Origin: UBA8346 sp050260935
Lineage (GTDB): Bacteria; Bacillota; UBA4882; UBA8346
Direction of reading: 5' to 3'
Assembly (NCBI GenBank): GCA_050260935.1
Contig: JBLNCU010000169.1
Location: forward strand, 1-14,738
DNA length: 14,738 nt
Shown here: piece after piece, positions 6,606-14,385 of the stretch
Numbering within the stretch: position 1 is the first letter of the stretch
Layout: each line of letters opens with the position of its first letter
Notes under the pieces: generated by a model
Databases searched by the model: none
The model's input: the letters and a program-made list of their open reading frames with translations, nothing else
What the model was told of the DNA's origin: nothing
Program-made: the position numbers and the translations under genes

Positions 6606-7865
6606 TTATGATTCTCTCATCGCTTCGATTGGCTCAAGTTTTGCCGCCTTACGGGCCGGGATAAAACAAGCTGTCGTCACAACAACCACTCCCAGTGCAA
6701 ATGCAAAAACGGTGTTACTCAAGGATGAAACCGGGTAAACAATGGAATTAAAGATAATATCCGAACTGAAACCGGAGGTGGCCGCGGTTAAATTATAGCC
6801 TGTTTTTGCGAAATACCCGTTTATTAACGCGCCCAGGACTGCGCCGATGAGACTCCCAATCGCCCCCATAATGGCCCCTTCGGTCATAAAAAGCCGTAAG
6901 ATTTCTTTACCCTCCAGCCCCAGGGCGGCCATCATGCCAATCTCTTTGGTCCGCTCCTTGACGATCATAATCATGGTATTTACCACCACAATACATGCTA
7001 GCAGCACCAGAAAGATATAGATTGTATTATAAATTGATTTTGCTATTTCCATATATGGAATCAAATCGCTGGTCTCCTTATAGCCCAAAGCCAGATAACG
7101 GTCGGATGCTCCCGCGTCGGCCAGTGACGCTTTGACCTCCGGCAATACCCGAGGAACCATCTTCTTATCCGGCAGCGCCAGCAGTAACTCCGTAACCTGG
7201 CCGTCCATGTCCAGCAGCCTCTGGGCTTGGTCCAGCGGCAAATAGAAAACGACCTCGTTCAACAGCTTGATCCCGCTTTCCAGCCGCCCGACAATCTTGA
7301 AAGTGGCGCCATTTGGAGAACCGGTTGCGGTATTAAACAAAATAGTGACTTTATCCCCAAGCCGGCGGTTGATTTTACGCAACAGAGCCGTACCCATCAT
7401 CACTTCCATCCGTCCCAGCTCCGGCAGTCTCCCCTCTACCAAATAATCTTTAATTCTGGTAAAAGCGGTTTCCCGCCGGGGATCAACACCCCAGCCGCTC
7501 ATGGTCACCAAATCCTTTTCCGTACTGACCACAGCGCCGAACTTCAGTCTGGGTATAACCATTTTTACATTATTAATTTCTTGGAGCTTGGCCAGCATCC
7601 CGTCCAAACTCTGATTATTTAAGCCGTCCACCGGGTAATTCAGAGGCAGCAACCGTTCCTGCTCTTTATACCCCTTAGCGACAATTTTAATATGGCCGGA
7701 ATTATATTGGATGTGCTCGGCGGCGATTGAGTCGATTAATCCTGTGATATAACCCCTGGCAAAGACAACCACCATGACAGAAAAAGCAATGGCAAAAACC
7801 GAAACCGATGTCCGCAATTTATTGCGAAACAGATTTCGAAAAGCTATTTTCAGCAGAAACCGCAT
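6606..7865 (-). CDS. FtsX/LolC/E-type ABC transporter permease (second of pair)
   Basis: About 419 residues. The start is taken at the ATG complementary to 7863-7865, because GGGGG lies seven bases upstream; the GTG two codons earlier sits directly on that site. The layout is MacB/FtsX: RFLLKIAFRNLFRNKLRTSVSVFAIAFSVMVVVFARGY (N-terminal helix), a large extracytoplasmic domain (about 45-270), then three helices (IFLVLLACIVVVNTMIMIV, AIMGAIGSLIGAVLGALI, VFAFALGVVVVTTACFIPARKA), with the 'KERTKEIGMMAALGLEGKEI' coupling helix between. This mechanotransmission fold moves substrates in the periplasm or out of the outer leaflet. It starts 11 nt after the first permease stops. The two permeases differ in sequence, as LolC and LolE do, so a heterodimer is likely. 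Confidence 0.9.
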   Translation of the reverse strand: MRFLLKIAFRNLFRNKLRTSVSVFAIAFSVMVVVFARGYITGLIDSIAAEHIQYNSGHIKIVAKGYKEQERLLPLNYPVDGLNNQSLDGMLAKLQEINNVKMVIPRLKFGAVVSTEKDLVTMSGWGVDPRRETAFTRIKDYLVEGRLPELGRMEVMMGTALLRKINRRLGDKVTILFNTATGSPNGATFKIVGRLESGIKLLNEVVFYLPLDQAQRLLDMDGQVTELLLALPDKKMVPRVLPEVKASLADAGASDRYLALGYKETSDLIPYMEIAKSIYNTIYIFLVLLACIVVVNTMIMIVKERTKEIGMMAALGLEGKEILRLFMTEGAIMGAIGSLIGAVLGALINGYFAKTGYNLTAATSGFSSDIIFNSIVYPVSSLSNTVFAFALGVVVVTTACFIPARKAAKLEPIEAMRES

Positions 7866-7876
7866 ATTCACACCCC

Positions 7877-9115
7877 CTATTTGTGGTTGATCGCTTTAAC
7901 AGGATCTTTATCCGCCGCCCAGTATGCCGGGGGAATGCTGGATAATAATGAGACAAATACCCCAAAAGTAAAGACCTCCAGAAACGCCCGGGGATTCCAA
8001 GCTCCATAAATTTTGCCGATTACCGGTATGCCGAAAGCAGTCATATCGATATTGGTCATAAATGAAAAATCCACGCCGAACCTGGAAAATAGTCCAACGC
8101 CAGCCAGCCCCATTAACACGCCGGAAACACCCCCCAGAATGCCGATTCCGGTTGATTCCAAGGCAAAGGTATAGATCACCTCTTTATTCTGTAAGCCCAT
8201 CGCCTTCATCATCCCAATCTCTTCCATCCTCTCCAGGGCCGATAAAATAACGGTATTGGTGATGGCGACGGCGGCAATGAACAATATAATCACCAACACC
8301 AGTTGATTCCCCATTTGCTTAGCTTTGGCGACGGATGCGGCCTCAAGCTGATCCCAGGAATAAACCGCCAACCCGGAGTCGTAGGTTTTTATTTTGTTTT
8401 CCAACCTCTTAGCGACCTCAAACGCCCGCTCCTTATCTGTCAGCTTAACCAGCACCTTGCTCACTTGATTACCCACGTTCAAAGCCCGCTGGGCGATATC
8501 CAATGGAAGGTAAACTATATTCTGATTGACATTGGGGTTACCGGTGTGGGCCAGCCCGGTGATCTCCGCTTCGATAGTATTAAAGGTATCATTTTTATCT
8601 TTAACCAGAAGCGTAATATAGTCGCCGGTCTTTAATTTTAAAAGATCAGCCAACCTCTTCCCCATTACCGCCTGGTATTCCCCGGAGGAAAACATTTTCC
8701 CTTCCACAAACCGGTCCCCCAGAGCAAAGACTTTTAGAAAATCTCCGGGAATAATCCCCCGTCCGGTAACCGGCAATTCATTAACTCCGTTGCTGAGCCG
8801 GGCTTGGAAACTTAGTTCGGGTGAAGCGGCTCGATAGCCTTCAACCTTCCGGGCCGCGGCCATCATCGATTTGTCAATCGTTATCAGGTTTTCCAGTTGT
8901 AGTTTATCCTCTTCCTCCCAATACTTCCGGTTGACTATTTGAAGATGTCCGGCTTCAAAATCAATAATGCTCTGGTATGACATTTCAGTCATCCCGCCAA
9001 TCAGCGAATCCATGAGAATATAGAAAAAGACCGCAAATGCAATTATACTGGCGGTGATTAAAGTCCGGTTGCGGTGGCGCGCCAGGTTTTTAAAGGCCAG
9101 TTTGGTTAGGAACAT
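7877..9115 (-). CDS. FtsX/LolC/E-type ABC transporter permease (first of pair)
   Basis: 412 residues. It starts at ATG inside the last codons of the ATPase gene (10-nt overlap, shifted frame), which implies translational coupling. N-terminal helix FLTKLAFKNLARHRNRTLITASIIAFAVFFYILM, an extracytoplasmic domain (about 40-270) and three C-terminal helices (VLVIILFIAAVAITNTVIL, GIGILGGVSGVLMGLAGVGL, LEVFTFGVFVSLLSSIPPAYWA). The coupling segment LERMEEIGMMKAMGLQNKEV is the consensus of LolC/E and MacB permeases. The insert GVDFSFMTNIDMTAFGIPVIGKIYGAWNPR between the last helices is of the type common in LolE-like permeases of diderm anaerobes and spirochaetes. It is expected to pair with the next permease and the ATPase. 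Confidence 0.9.
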   Translation of the reverse strand: MFLTKLAFKNLARHRNRTLITASIIAFAVFFYILMDSLIGGMTEMSYQSIIDFEAGHLQIVNRKYWEEEDKLQLENLITIDKSMMAAARKVEGYRAASPELSFQARLSNGVNELPVTGRGIIPGDFLKVFALGDRFVEGKMFSSGEYQAVMGKRLADLLKLKTGDYITLLVKDKNDTFNTIEAEITGLAHTGNPNVNQNIVYLPLDIAQRALNVGNQVSKVLVKLTDKERAFEVAKRLENKIKTYDSGLAVYSWDQLEAASVAKAKQMGNQLVLVIILFIAAVAITNTVILSALERMEEIGMMKAMGLQNKEVIYTFALESTGIGILGGVSGVLMGLAGVGLFSRFGVDFSFMTNIDMTAFGIPVIGKIYGAWNPRAFLEVFTFGVFVSLLSSIPPAYWAADKDPVKAINHK

Positions 9116-9810
9116 CTTCCTTCCCCCTCCCTTTGGTCCTTCGCGATCAGACCATCCCGGATCTCAATCAGCCGCCGGGCATAGCCCATCACCCGGGGAT
9201 CATGGGTGGAAAAGATAAAAGTTGTTCCCAGTTCTTGATTCATCTTGACCATAACTTCCAAAACCTCTTCACTGGCCTTTGAGTCCAGATTGGCGGAGGG
9301 CTCGTCAGCCAAAACCAGTTTCGGCTCCTTAACCAGAGCTCGCGCAATTGCCACCCGTTGCTTCTGGCCGCCTGAAAGTTCGTTTGGTTTGCGATCTTCC
9401 AACCCTCCCAAACCAACGGCGGTCAACATCTTCATGACCCGGTCTCTTAATTCGTGGTGGGCATATTTATCAACTAGCCTGATGGCAAACTCAACGTTCT
9501 CATAAGCGGTTAAAACCGGAATCAGATTATAACTTTGAAAAATAAAGCCCACATTATACCTTCTAATCATAGCCAGACCCTTTTTGTCCAAAGAGCTCAG
9601 TTCATTATTATTAAAATTAATCCTGCCGCCGGTCGGTTTGTCCAGGCAACCGATCATGTTAAGCAGGGTGGTCTTCCCGGAACCGGAAGGCCCGAAGACT
9701 GTTACGAACTCTCCGGCCTCCACCGTTAAATCGATCCCTCTCAAAGCAGGCACTTCAATCTTTCCTTGCTGATAGGTTTTTCGGACATCTTGCAACTCCA
9801 GTAAAGCCAT
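9106..9810 (-). CDS. LolD/MacB-type ABC transporter ATPase
   Basis: 234 residues, the length of LolD. Walker A GPSGSGKTT (about 39-47), Q-loop FIFQSYNLIPVLTAYENV, signature LSGGQKQRVAIARAL, Walker B LVLADEPSANLD, and H-loop STHDP. The family powers FtsX-type permeases that extract lipoproteins (LolCDE) or push peptides and small molecules through an outer-membrane partner (MacAB). GGGGG seven bases before the ATG is the ribosome site. It lies 96 nt after tetR; that gap holds a five-bp hairpin (GGCCG/CGGCC at 9841-9858) and a tandem GCCGGTC pair but no convincing promoter, so it is probably co-transcribed with tetR. Confidence 0.95.
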   Translation of the reverse strand: MALLELQDVRKTYQQGKIEVPALRGIDLTVEAGEFVTVFGPSGSGKTTLLNMIGCLDKPTGGRINFNNNELSSLDKKGLAMIRRYNVGFIFQSYNLIPVLTAYENVEFAIRLVDKYAHHELRDRVMKMLTAVGLGGLEDRKPNELSGGQKQRVAIARALVKEPKLVLADEPSANLDSKASEEVLEVMVKMNQELGTTFIFSTHDPRVMGYARRLIEIRDGLIAKDQREGEGRCS

Positions 9811-9906
9811 TTTCTAACCCCCTTAAATCGGTTCGTCGTTGGCCGCTGGTTGACGGCCCTAAGCGTTAGAGCCCAATCATTAGCCGGTCGCCGGTCAAAA
9901 CGCCGC

Positions 9907-10521
9907 TCAATCTTTCTTTTTAATACCGTTTTCCACGAAATAGAGCATCTCATCGATGACCGCCATATCGTCCAGATCCAGCTTTCCGTCTTCCATCAAA
10001 AAATCAACTAAAGAATAGCTCATCCCGGTTAGCATTTTGGCTACTAATGCCGGATTGATTCCCTGATCCACGGCGCCTTGCGCCTTGCCGTACTCCAGTA
10101 ACTGCTGAAAAAAGTCAACGCTCTTTTTCTCATGTTCACCATAGATCTCGCTGTACAGTTTCTTGTCATTGGCCAACATGACCCCAATCGGCAGCAAACG
10201 CGGATTTTCTTTGGCGAACCTGATTCCGCTTAGATAGACCTCCCGCAAGAGTTGGAAAAAACTATATTTATCCCTGCTTTCCATCATATCGCGGTTGATA
10301 TAGGATAGTTTTTTCTGCACCAGTAGTTCCATAAGGTATTTAAAAAGATCTTTTTTATCCTCAAAATATTGATAAAAACTTCCTTTGGCGATTCCGGCCC
10401 GATCGGCGATTGCCGTAATCCTGGCTTTATGATAAGGATGGATGGCAAACTCGTCAATCGCGGCATCCATAATCTTTTCCCGCTTCTCCCCGGGTAAATT
10501 GAAAAACGTATCTTTTGGCAT
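9907..10521 (-). CDS. TetR/AcrR-family transcriptional regulator
   Basis: 204 residues from the ATG complementary to 10519-10521, chosen because AAGGAAG lies seven bases upstream and because MPKDTFFNLPGEKREKIMDAA is a normal TetR N-terminus; the longer frame to 10596 would be translated through the operator. Residues 15-60 are the TetR helix-turn-helix (IMDAAIDEF, then ITAIADRAGIAKGSFYQYFEDKKDLF). The C-terminal all-helical ligand domain (about 75-200) has no tell-tale ligand motif. As first gene of the operon and under tandem palindromes, it should repress itself and the transport genes until it binds a small molecule, possibly a lipid or membrane-active compound. Confidence 0.93.
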   Translation of the reverse strand: MPKDTFFNLPGEKREKIMDAAIDEFAIHPYHKARITAIADRAGIAKGSFYQYFEDKKDLFKYLMELLVQKKLSYINRDMMESRDKYSFFQLLREVYLSGIRFAKENPRLLPIGVMLANDKKLYSEIYGEHEKKSVDFFQQLLEYGKAQGAVDQGINPALVAKMLTGMSYSLVDFLMEDGKLDLDDMAVIDEMLYFVENGIKKKD

Positions 10522-10558
10522 AATATCTTCCTTTCTATAATCAAGCGCGAGACGCTTT

Positions 10559-10596
10559 ATGAATGTGAATTCACATTCATATGAATCTATATTCAT
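10559..10596. promoter_or_regulatory. tandem palindromic operators for TetR
   Basis: 10559-10580 is a perfect 22-bp palindrome made of ATGAATGTGAA and its mirror TTCACATTCAT. It abuts 10581-10596, a second palindrome with ATGAAT / ATTCAT arms around a 4-nt centre. Both share the ATGAAT end. They lie directly after the -10 box, across the expected start point, where a bound TetR dimer would block transcription. Confidence 0.8.
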
Positions 10597-10625
10597 ATTA
10601 TACTGACTGTCTCTGACTAAGTCAA
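10597..10625 (-). promoter_or_regulatory. sigma-A-type promoter of the tetR-Lol-like operon
   Basis: On the minus strand, TTGACT (complement of 10620-10625), exactly 17 nt, then TATAAT (complement of 10597-10602). The match is near-perfect, so the promoter should be strong when not repressed. The spacer carries a direct AGTCAG repeat. Confidence 0.85.
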
Positions 10626-10701
10626 ATACCTTTTTAGAGGTTTTTCAGCTACTTAAAAAATAAAAAGACGGTATTAGAAACCCGGAAGAGAAAAATAAAA
10701 G

Positions 10702-10750
10702 AACCGCCAATAAAGCGAACAAAAACAAAGAAGCGGGTTTATTGGCGGTT
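10702..10750 (-). terminator. intrinsic terminator of the MATE gene
   Basis: 13-bp perfect arms AACCGCCAATAAA (10702-10714) and TTTATTGGCGGTT (10738-10750), 33 nt past the MATE stop. On the minus strand the stem is followed by CTTTTATTTTTC, a good U-rich tail. Confidence 0.8.
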
Positions 10751-10782
10751 ATTCGCGTAATTCACGGTTATAAAGACTTTAT

Positions 10783-12174
10783 TCAGCAGGATTTTCCCAT
10801 GTTATGAATCACGTTGCGAACCCAGCGTCCTGATTTCAACCGCAAAACGCCGATGATGCACTTGGATATCTCCTCCAGGACAGCCAGGGCGTATACGATG
10901 GCCACGGGAAGCTTAAAAGCAAAAGCGCCTAAAATGGTTAGCGGCACCCCGATAAACCACATGGTAAATCCCTCTAAAAGGAAGGCATACCTGGCGTCGC
11001 CACCTCCTCTCAAAATACCGACAATCAGTATGACATCAAATACCCTGATAAAGAAGATTAAAGCTACGATATTCAAAATAATTAAAGAATCGCTCCGCAC
11101 CTTGCTGGAAACATTGAAAACTTTGGACAGCGCTGGAGAGGCCGCCGCCAGAAATAAACCCAATACAATACCCACCGCCACCGAAAGGATGGAAAACCTC
11201 CTGGCGTAACTCCTGCAAAGCCCCAAATCCCCAGCCCCGATGCTGTTTCCCACCATCACCGCCGCGGCGTTGGACATCCCGAAAATCGCAACCAAGAATA
11301 GATTGCTTACGGTATTGCTAATCTGAACGGCGGCCACCGCCTGGGTACCCATCCTGCCATAGACCGCCGCATAGACCAGACTGCCAAGCCCCCAGCAGAT
11401 ATCGTTGAGGATCACCGGGAAGATGGTGCGGTAGGCTTGTTTAAAGTACTTAAAATTTATATCGGTCAATTCGGCAAAGGAGGCCGCCAACACGCTTTTC
11501 TTGTTATAAACGAAAGCGATCAGCGCTAATACCTCGATCAATCTCGCAATTACAGTGGCCAGGGCGGCCCCTTCGACTCCCATGGCGGGCGCGCCGAATT
11601 TACCGAAAATGAACATATAATTGAAAAAGGCGTTGCAGATTAGGGCCACGGCGCTGATTAACATGGGTTGAACCGTTTTGCCGATCGAGCGAAGCGCAAA
11701 ATTGTAAACGAAGGTGACACCGGTAAATATGTAACTAACCAACACCACCTGTAAATATCCGGCGCCCAAATGGATCACCCTCGGGTCACTATTGAAGGCC
11801 GCAATAATCTTCCCGGGGATCAAATAGCCCAAAACCATAAAGGCCATAGAGATCAACGCCGCCGATCCCAGCCCTATTCCCAAGATCCGTTTAATATTCT
11901 GGTTCTCTCTCTTACCCCAGAACTGGGATATAAATACGCCGCATCCGGCGGACATGCCCAGTATGAACATATTGAAAAAGAAGAAATACTGATTGGCGAT
12001 GCCCACCGCCGCAATCTCCGTCTCTCCCAATCTGCCGACCATTACCGTATCGATCATGTTTAAAAATGAGGAGATAAAATTTTGGATCACGATGGGGATG
12101 GCTATTTTCAGCATTTTACGATAGAATTCGCCGTCATTGAATATACCGTCAAATAATTGGTTTAGTTTTCCCAT
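10783..12174 (-). CDS. MATE-family multidrug/metabolite exporter
   Basis: 463 residues from the ATG complementary to 12172-12174, preceded by GGGAGGT; a TTG 33 nt upstream lacks such a site. Twelve hydrophobic segments can be counted. The N-terminal half carries FYRKMLKIAIPIVIQNFISSFLNMIDTVMVGRLGETEIAAVGIANQ, the standard MATE opening with the Asp of 'D-TVMVG', and the second half repeats it (FPVILNDICWGLGSLVYAAVYGRMGTQAVAAVQIS). MATE proteins export cationic drugs or metabolites in exchange for H+ or Na+; the substrate cannot be told here. It is monocistronic with its own promoter and terminator. An 85-bp diverged copy of codons near the C-terminus lies at 12810-12894. Confidence 0.95.
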   Translation of the reverse strand: MGKLNQLFDGIFNDGEFYRKMLKIAIPIVIQNFISSFLNMIDTVMVGRLGETEIAAVGIANQYFFFFNMFILGMSAGCGVFISQFWGKRENQNIKRILGIGLGSAALISMAFMVLGYLIPGKIIAAFNSDPRVIHLGAGYLQVVLVSYIFTGVTFVYNFALRSIGKTVQPMLISAVALICNAFFNYMFIFGKFGAPAMGVEGAALATVIARLIEVLALIAFVYNKKSVLAASFAELTDINFKYFKQAYRTIFPVILNDICWGLGSLVYAAVYGRMGTQAVAAVQISNTVSNLFLVAIFGMSNAAAVMVGNSIGAGDLGLCRSYARRFSILSVAVGIVLGLFLAAASPALSKVFNVSSKVRSDSLIILNIVALIFFIRVFDVILIVGILRGGGDARYAFLLEGFTMWFIGVPLTILGAFAFKLPVAIVYALAVLEEISKCIIGVLRLKSGRWVRNVIHNMGKSC

Positions 12175-12239
12175 GCGACCTCCCGGCAAAAAAGAAGCAA
12201 GCGGCAATGCTCACCCCTAAATTTCATTTTGTTTCCCGT

Positions 12240-12248
12240 ATTATATCA
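12240..12248 (-). promoter_or_regulatory. extended -10 promoter of the MATE gene
   Basis: On the minus strand, TGA-TATAAT (complement of 12240-12248): a perfect -10 hexamer with the TG extension. No recognisable -35 lies 17 nt upstream. The distance to the ATG is about 65 nt. Confidence 0.5.
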
Positions 12249-12355
12249 TAAGTTAACGAATCCGGGTTCTCTTCGGAAGCCTCCGGACATATACGATGCT
12301 CAGAGCAATACCGGCCACAATCGGTTTTCACATGGCATTTTAAATAAATTCAGTG

Positions 12356-12586
12356 GTCTATGATTTTTCTCTGCGGGTTTATCATTTTTCTCTGACGGTC
12401 TATGATTTTTCTCTGAGGGTTTATGATTTTCCGGTGATGGTTTATCATTTTTCCTTGCCGGTTTATCATTTTTCTTTGCCGGTTTATGATTTTTCTTTGC
12501 CGGTTTATGATTTTCCGGTGAGAGTTTGTCGTTTTTCTTTGCCGGTTTATCATTATTACCCGATGGTCTGTGATTTTCCGTTGTTG
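12356..12586. repeat. tandem repeat, 11 copies of a 21-bp unit
   Basis: Eleven head-to-tail units with period 21 and no slippage. Each begins GTTTATGATTTTT (variants GTCTAT, TATCAT), followed by an eight-base tail that falls into a few types: CTTTGCCG, CCGGTGA-, CTCTGAGG. Because 21 is a multiple of three, the array is open in frame both ways: plus strand reads VYDFSLP-type heptapeptides, minus strand reads MINRQRK-type heptapeptides. Neither ORF has a ribosome site or any flanking domain. A degenerate twelfth unit (TTCTATAAAAATAC) follows. The array is most simply a minisatellite lying between the MATE promoter and the spacer below. Confidence 0.9.
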
Positions 12587-12741
12587 TTCTATAAAAATAC
12601 TAAAGTATTTCGCTGTTTTGATTTTCAGTTTCCGAAAACAATTTGGTTATTATTTGGAATTATCCCAAAATGGCAATTAAAAATTCACCCTCCTCCTAAA
12701 AAGGAGGTAAAAACGTGATAATGGCGGCGTAATCTTTAACC

Positions 12742-12806
12742 CGAAATTCCAGGATTTCGCCCGGTATTACGGTTTTGACATTCGGGTATGCCAGCCATAC
12801 CGGGCG
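12742..12806. repeat. nested inverted repeats in the spacer
   Basis: CGAAAT / ATTTCG with a six-nt loop (12742-12759 region) overlaps CGCCCGGTAT (12758-12767), which pairs perfectly with ATACCGGGCG (12797-12806). Inside the latter, GGTATG / CATACC forms a competing short hairpin. It lies downstream of the propeller gene on the minus strand and may act as its terminator, but no U-run follows. The stretch 12587-12741 holds only an isolated Shine-Dalgarno (12702-12708). Confidence 0.45.
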
Positions 12807-12809
12807 TAA

Positions 12810-12894
12810 ACGGGAAGTTTAAAAAGAAAAGCGCCCGGAATAGTCAGCGGCGCCCCGATAAACCACTTGGTAAATTCCTCTAAAAGAAAGGCAT
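12810..12894 (-). pseudogene. 85-bp diverged fragment of a MATE gene
   Basis: Aligns without gaps to 10904-10988 inside the intact MATE gene, with 11 differences by my count (about 87% identity). It translates to NAFLLEEFTKWFIGAPLTI, then PGAFLFKLPV, against YAFLLEGFTMWFIGVPLTI, then LGAFAFKLPV in the intact protein. Nothing of the MATE gene is visible on either side. The fragment ends exactly at the base before the TAA of the propeller gene, so it was probably left by a duplication or a deletion that joined the two. Confidence 0.85.
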
Positions 12895-14385
12895 TTACTC
12901 TAATTCCAAATCATAACGGTTGCAATAAGTAAATTCCATGTATATGTGTGTATAAGGGTTATAAATACTCGACTTTGTTACTCCGATAAAATACAGTTTG
13001 TTTAGATCATCAAAGGCAATTTTACTGACTATGTCCCCGAAATAGCCGCTTTTCTTATTGTTAATAATCAAAGTGTCGTTGGCCTCATAAACCAGATATT
13101 TACCATCGGTACTAAAGCAAAGTGTCTTTTTATTAATTCCTTTATAGCTGTTTTCAGCTTGGCCGTTTCTAACCACGAACCGCTTCTTGCCCAGAGTGCC
13201 GATATAAGCCGTTTGGGTCCCGTCGCTGCTGAAAATCAAATTGGAAACATCGTCGTAAGCCGGATGTTCAATATCATCAATTACCATTAATCTCCTTTGC
13301 CCGACTTGGGCTTTATAAGCGAAATGCTCACCGTTCTCGCTAAATACCGGATCGGAAACCTGGTCATACTTTTTACCCTCAATACCATTTTCAACCCGGA
13401 ACCACTGGCCGTTTTCCATGGCGCTATAAATTATTCTATTGGCGGTAGAGTTGGTCCTGATAAAGCCGATTCTGTCATAAGGCTTTTCCGGTTTGCCATC
13501 GATGACAAGCATGGATTTGGTTTCTGTTGATGCCATGAAAAATAGTTTTTCTTTATATTTCAGACTGTTGGAAATAATATTTTCATATTCCGCCATCTCT
13601 TCCCCGTTCTTGACTAATATCCATTTTTGACCCGAATGGGCGAAGTAGGCAAAGTCTTGACCATCCGGACTAAAGCCGTAATTGGAGTCGGATATTTTGT
13701 TATATTGATTCCCTTCTTTCCCGTCGATAACCACAAATTCCTTTTCATCTTTTGAAGCGCTAAAGGCGATATGCCGACTGTCCGGGCTGAAAACCAACCA
13801 TTTGATACTGTCATACGGCAAACTTTCTGTTTGGTTGATTACCGCTACCCACTTTTCATCCGGACGCTGGGCCAAATAGCCCATTTTCGAGGAATCCGGA
13901 CTAAACTGCAGATCTTTAATATGGAGGTAGGAGCGGTTAGAATCTTCACCACGGGCAAATACCATCCATTCTCCCTCATCTTCAAGAATGGCCGCGCAAC
14001 GTTTTCCATCGTTACTGAAGAGCGGACGGCCCTGCGCACCGTTACAAATCTTTACTTCCTCATCCCCAATCACCAATAGCCACCTTTTATTCTTCCGAGC
14101 GTAGTAAGCAAAGCTTTGACTGTCAGGACTAAAGGTAACCATTGAAGTATCAATGCCGTCATATGTTTTTCCCGCCTTCCCATCAACCAACAGGTGAACT
14201 TTTAAAGCAAGGTTGGCCACATCCAGAACCGCCGCCCTTCCCTGGTCCGGGCTTATAGCCACTGGGTAATAGTCCCCCAGCTTTTTAATTGAAACCTTTT
14301 TCGTATAACCGATTTTCATGCCGCAAACAACACCAGTAAATAAAAAGATAGCCAGCAGGCTAAATATCAATGCCTTTTTGTTCAT
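12895..14385 (-). CDS. exported PD40/WD40-like beta-propeller protein, 11 repeats
   Basis: 496 residues from the ATG complementary to 14383-14385, with GAGGTG six bases upstream; the in-frame GTG at 14394 overlaps that site and is less likely. Residues 1-22 are a signal peptide or membrane anchor (KKALIFSLLAIFLFTGVVCGM); the Cys in VVCGM does not form a convincing lipobox. Then come about eleven repeats of 37-41 residues, each of the form 'FSPDSxxFAYxAxxxxKxxVVIDGKExxxYDxI'. This is the PD40/TolB-type propeller pattern, enough for one large or two fused propellers. The function is unknown; such proteins usually bind partners or the cell envelope. It ends directly against the MATE fragment, and its last 45 residues break the repeat pattern. 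Confidence 0.85.
   Translation of the reverse strand: MNKKALIFSLLAIFLFTGVVCGMKIGYTKKVSIKKLGDYYPVAISPDQGRAAVLDVANLALKVHLLVDGKAGKTYDGIDTSMVTFSPDSQSFAYYARKNKRWLLVIGDEEVKICNGAQGRPLFSNDGKRCAAILEDEGEWMVFARGEDSNRSYLHIKDLQFSPDSSKMGYLAQRPDEKWVAVINQTESLPYDSIKWLVFSPDSRHIAFSASKDEKEFVVIDGKEGNQYNKISDSNYGFSPDGQDFAYFAHSGQKWILVKNGEEMAEYENIISNSLKYKEKLFFMASTETKSMLVIDGKPEKPYDRIGFIRTNSTANRIIYSAMENGQWFRVENGIEGKKYDQVSDPVFSENGEHFAYKAQVGQRRLMVIDDIEHPAYDDVSNLIFSSDGTQTAYIGTLGKKRFVVRNGQAENSYKGINKKTLCFSTDGKYLVYEANDTLIINNKKSGYFGDIVSKIAFDDLNKLYFIGVTKSSIYNPYTHIYMEFTYCNRYDLELE

Noticed and set aside
10522..10596. 25-residue N-terminal extension of the TetR protein
   Set aside because: It would be encoded by the operator palindrome itself; the downstream ATG has a proper ribosome site and gives a normal TetR N-terminus.
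12350..12553. 67-codon minus-strand ORF across the 21-bp repeats
   Set aside because: No ribosome site and no non-repeat domain; kept only as part of the repeat entry.
12356..12586. CRISPR array
   Set aside because: Units are contiguous 21-mers with no unique spacers between them.
12353..12718. 121-codon plus-strand ORF across the 21-bp repeats
   Set aside because: GTG start with no ribosome site; open only because the repeat period is a multiple of three; the tail after the array has no coding character.
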